The notes beneath the pieces were generated by a model. The model was not told the origin of the DNA. It searched no databases and saw nothing but the letters and a program-made list of their open reading frames with translations. The position numbers and the translations under genes are program-made. 64,000 nucleotides of DNA from Penicillium oxalicum (lineage: Eukaryota; Ascomycota; Eurotiomycetes; Eurotiales; Aspergillaceae), in NCBI RefSeq assembly GCF_001723175.1, contig NC_064653.1:3844001-3908000 (forward strand), given 5' to 3'. Below, piece by piece: positions 56,995 to 64,000 of this stretch (position 1 is the stretch's first letter; every line of letters starts with the position of its first letter).

Positions 56995-57938
56995 ATGGCG
57001 CAACCGCCCGCATTTAATTTGACACCGCTGGATGTCCAGCTACTGGCGATGACCGACGAGGAATTCGTCCCTCATAGCTGGGACGATCTTCGAGACATTA
57101 TCGGTAAGTTGCGCAGCTCGGCTTGATGAATTCCATTCTACGAGACTGCCTTTCCGGTCAGTTCGCAATCACCGCGGAAGCGAGACATGCAGCCTGTCTG
57201 TTTGTTGTGTCCGAATCCGTGTCTTGCTTCACCTAGATGATTATCATTCCGTTCGCGCTGAATAACTCTCCCCCGCCATTGCAGAAGCTAACAGCAAGTC
57301 ATGTATGGTCAGCACGGAATGATCTCGGCGCCCTCAAGCGCAGACCTTCCGACCTGCGCCGGTACCTGGCTTGGACAGCCGAGACCAAGGCCAAGTATGG
57401 CTCCATGATGAACTATATCTGCCAGGAGCGCCTGCGCTGGACCTTCTCAGATTCGACCGAGCCGGCAACGGTAGGCGTTCCCAACGGAAATGCGCACCCG
57501 CCCAACGGGGCAGCAACGGCAGGGTCGTCCTCATTAGCGGCGACAATAGCCTCAAGTGGGCCCATTACATTCAACAATTCACGCCCATTTGCCGATCCCG
57601 CAGACTACAAGATTCTGCGGAATGACTGGCCATACGGGCTTGATGCGGGTATCTCGCACTTGGTCGTGTGGCTGCGAACGCGGATCCCGGTGCAGTCAGA
57701 AGAGGGTCATTTGACGGATGAATCCCGCGCCATGATCGACGACTTCGTGGAGGAGACCTTTGTCAGACGCTTGGCCGAGGACCCCAAGAAGAGATTTCCC
57801 AACCCGCAATCTCAGGTGCTCTGGTTCAAGAACTGGGTGGGCTTGCAGAGTGTCCGAGCGTTGGAGCATGTGCATATCCTGGTGAGGGATGTTCCGGAGG
57901 AGATTCTGATCGAATGGTCTGGCGAAACTGCCATATGA
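56995..57938 (+). CDS. DUF3605 protein (N-acetylglucosamine-induced protein 1-like)
   Basis: Exons 56995-57103 and 57313-57938 give 735 nt, 244 residues. The join makes DLRDIIARNDLGALKRRPSDLRRYLAW, the hallmark segment of the family, followed by ETKAKYGSMMNYICQERLRW, the conserved PFADPADYKILRNDWPYGLDAGISHLVVW block and the C-terminal LEHVHILVRD. The family is known in fungi as induced by N-acetylglucosamine, with unproven biochemical function. The 209 bp intron is long for this window; a nearer acceptor at 57284 leads to a stop after about 13 codons, so the real one is at 57312, just behind a GCTAAC branch site. An insertion rich in Gly, Ala and Ser (about residues 90-130) is probably a disordered loop. 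Confidence 0.88.
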
Positions 57939-58172
57939 CGAGATTACAAGAAGCCCTCAAATGCGTGATTGGGGTCCCTAGAAATACAAAAGCGGCATTT
58001 GCAACCTCATGAGTTACACAAATAAAACGGGAGAAGGATGCAATCCTAGAATTATGAAACGGTAAGGATGAAAGAAGTTACTCGGTATCACAAACGCCAC
58101 TCCCTCGCCACGTTCAACACGTGAGGAAATTCAAAAATAATCGACATCCAAGCCCACTGGTCATGCGTGGTC
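57939..58172. other. Short intergenic stretch between converging genes
   Basis: 234 bp that must serve as 3' UTRs of the DUF3605 and SMC3 genes. AT-rich; nothing else seen. Confidence 0.6.
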
Positions 58173-62026
<3,854 letters not shown>

Positions 62027-62347
62027 CTTGAGGGAACGCGTGACGCGATGATCAAACAGAAAAGCGCATTACGCAGTTAAAGCTGCGAGGCTGTGCGCAA
62101 ATGTCTGAGCTGAGCTAGCTCGCCGAGTGAGTGGGTGTCTTCTTCCCAAGAGACTATCAAATTGTACTTTCGGAACCTGCTGCGTCGCGACGAGCCCAAG
62201 ATGGTCTACGCGAAGGGCGAGATTAGCGCGTCTCCGTTGGCGCGGGGTTCTGCCGGGCGGTGGGAAGATTATCCACAGAAAAAAAGTAAATGCGGGCACT
62301 TTTACCCCCTCCATCGTGGAAATAATTTCACGGATTTATCGCCGATC
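62027..62347. promoter_or_regulatory. Bidirectional SMC3/RIO1 promoter with MCB-like sites
   Basis: 321 bp between two divergent ATGs. ACGCGTGACGCG at 62036-62047, only 10 bp upstream of the SMC3 ATG, contains a perfect MluI cell-cycle box (ACGCGT) and a second MCB-like core. AGCGCGTCTC lies at about 62224-62233. In yeasts MBF drives S-phase cohesin genes through such boxes. The position is unusually close to the ATG, so it could lie in the 5' UTR. Confidence 0.5.
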
Positions 62348-64000
62348 ATGAGCTCCAATCAAGCGCCTGCGGATGCGCCGGGTCTCGCCGATGGCCTTCA
62401 GCCATCGTACACCTATGTACCAAATCAAGGGTACATTCAACCTGAGCAAAGCGCCCCAGCCGTCGCGGGGCAGGAATCCGCCGAACAAGAAGAGCCTCAG
62501 CAGGACGAGGACGATGAATATTATGACGATATCTTCGAGGAAGAAGAGCTCGACCAAGAAGATTTTCAATCTTCTGACCCATCTGATCTGACAAAGGCCT
62601 ACAATCGTCAGCGGAAACTGAACGACCTTGCTGCCGACCCGAATGCGCCGAAGTGGACTTATCCCAAGATGAACACTCAGAAGCCTACCGTGAACACATA
62701 CGCTTCAGTCGACGACCAGGTGAAATCTCTCACTCGACATGCCGCCAAGATCAAACTTGACGACCAACAAGCCGGTCTGTCCGGTGGAAGTGGACGAGGT
62801 GGAGATCGTGCGGACCGCGCGACGTCGGAGCAAGTGCTGGATCCACGCACTCGAATGATTCTTCTGCAAATGATCAACCGCGGGCTCGTCTCTGAGATTC
62901 ATGGCTGCTTATCCACCGGAAAGGAGGCCAATGTATACCATGCCATGTCATTATCAGACGATGATCCTGACGCTGCCCCCGAGCATCGCGCAATCAAGGT
63001 CTACAAGACCAGCATTCTAGTCTTCAAGGACCGCGACAAGTACGTGACAGGTGAATTCCGATTCAGACAAGGATACAACAAGAGCAACAACCGTGCCATG
63101 GTCAAGCTGTGGGCCGAGAAGGAAATGCGCAACCTGCGAAGAATTCACTCTGCTGGCATTCCGTGCCCAGAGCCCATTTTCCTACGTCTCCACGTCCTTG
63201 TCATGGGCTTCCTCGGTAGCTCAAAAGGTCTCCCTGCGCCTCGCCTGAAGGACGTTGAATTCGACATCGCAGAGCCTGAAACACGCTGGCGATCATTATA
63301 CTTGGAATTGCTGAGCTACATGCGCGTGATGTACCAAACTTGTCGTCTGGTCCACGCCGATCTCAGCGAGTATAATATTCTGTACCACAAGCAAAAGCTT
63401 TACATCATTGATGTCAGTCAAAGTGTAGAGCACGACCACCCACGCAGTCTGGAGTTCCTTCGCATGGATATCAAGAACGTGAGCGATTTCTTCCGTCGAA
63501 AGGGAGTGGACACATTGCCGGAACGCACCATCTTCCAATTCATTATCTCGCCCGAAGGCCCCGCAGATGTCACCCAGGGGAATGAAGCGATCTTCGAGGA
63601 AATCGAAAAACTGTATACCGCTCGTGCTGAAGGTGGTAACCAGGAGGATGAGGAGGTTGATACTGCCGTCTTCCGGCAGCAATACATCCCGCAGACTCTC
63701 GAACAAGTCTATGACGTCGAGCGTGACGCCGAAAAGATTCGGGACGGATCGGGCGCGGACCTTGTGTACGGTGACCTGCTTGCTACGAGCAAGTCTAAGC
63801 CTACGGAGGCTGAAGACGAGGAGGACTCTGATGCGTCCGGTGGAGTGTCTGTATCAGGATCTGATTCTGGTGACGAAGATGGAGATGGCGCCGAGCGTGA
63901 CCCTTTCGCAAAAAAGCCCCCACGTGGTAAGCGATTTGAAGACAAGGAATCCAAGCGTGAGCACAAGGCCAAGGTCAAGGAGGAAAAGCGCGAGCAGCGA
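62348..64000 (+). CDS. rio1: RIO1 atypical protein kinase, C-terminus cut by window edge
   Basis: Atypical Ser/Thr kinase-ATPase needed for cytoplasmic maturation of the 40S ribosomal subunit. 551 codons are open from the ATG at 62348 to the last base of the window, without introns. Residues 1-75 are acidic and disordered (YYDDIFEEEELDQEDF). The RIO core has the P-loop STGKEANVY (189-197), ATP-binding K217 in AIKVYKTS, catalytic loop HADLSEYN (336-343, D338) and metal-binding IDVSQSVEHDHP (D355). The C-terminus is a charged Asp/Glu- then Lys/Arg-rich tail that is still open (KVKEEKREQR). IHGCLSTGKEANVY and RFRQGYNKSNNRAMVKLWAEKE separate RIO1 from RIO2 and RIO3. Only the end is missing. Confidence 0.96.
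   Translation, partial: MSSNQAPADAPGLADGLQPSYTYVPNQGYIQPEQSAPAVAGQESAEQEEPQQDEDDEYYDDIFEEEELDQEDFQSSDPSDLTKAYNRQRKLNDLAADPNAPKWTYPKMNTQKPTVNTYASVDDQVKSLTRHAAKIKLDDQQAGLSGGSGRGGDRADRATSEQVLDPRTRMILLQMINRGLVSEIHGCLSTGKEANVYHAMSLSDDDPDAAPEHRAIKVYKTSILVFKDRDKYVTGEFRFRQGYNKSNNRAMVKLWAEKEMRNLRRIHSAGIPCPEPIFLRLHVLVMGFLGSSKGLPAPRLKDVEFDIAEPETRWRSLYLELLSYMRVMYQTCRLVHADLSEYNILYHKQKLYIIDVSQSVEHDHPRSLEFLRMDIKNVSDFFRRKGVDTLPERTIFQFIISPEGPADVTQGNEAIFEEIEKLYTARAEGGNQEDEEVDTAVFRQQYIPQTLEQVYDVERDAEKIRDGSGADLVYGDLLATSKSKPTEAEDEEDSDASGGVSVSGSDSGDEDGDGAERDPFAKKPPRGKRFEDKESKREHKAKVKEEKREQR

Overview
The window is nuclear DNA from a filamentous ascomycete, most likely Eurotiales (Aspergillus/Penicillium-like). The evidence is split genes with 55-110 bp GT-AG introns and CTAAC/CTGAC branch sites, CT-rich leaders, and proteins that read as Pezizomycotina orthologues (Sas3, Smc3, Rio1, Cbr1, complex I MWFE subunit). 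All gene models were joined by hand from reading frames, splice signals and family motifs; nothing was searched.

Layout: 1-6.1 kb has no supported gene. 6.1-12.2 kb holds a MYST/PHD acetyltransferase (minus), the small complex I subunit NDUFA1/MWFE (plus, with a 4-nt exon) and an arylamine N-acetyltransferase (minus). 14.4-20.9 kb holds a lone copia-gag-like ORF, a single-pass membrane protein, a 102-residue hydrophobic protein and an extended-SDR reductase. A disordered Arg/Ser/Pro-rich protein (22.6-24.6 kb) is followed by an 8.5 kb gene-free stretch. 33.2-43.5 kb holds an ABCG half-transporter, arginyl-tRNA synthetase with a possible mitochondrial start, a small PIPK-fold protein and a secreted Cys-rich protein. 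43.5-48.2 kb is gene-poor with two tRNA-like relics. 48.2-54.9 kb holds a PTH11-like heptahelical receptor, an MFS siderophore transporter with SreA-type GATA sites upstream, and a small acidic protein. 55.3-64 kb is compact and housekeeping: cytochrome b5 reductase, a DUF3605 protein, cohesin SMC3 and, divergent from SMC3, RIO1 kinase running off the right edge.

The genes do not form one pathway or a secondary-metabolite cluster: there is no PKS, NRPS or terpene cyclase. I found no clearly new system. The most useful observations are gene-structure ones (a 4-nt microexon, a 7-nt terminal exon, a 5-nt first coding exon), the dual-start synthetase, the standalone gag-like gene, the iron-response motifs and several perfect inverted repeats in promoters.
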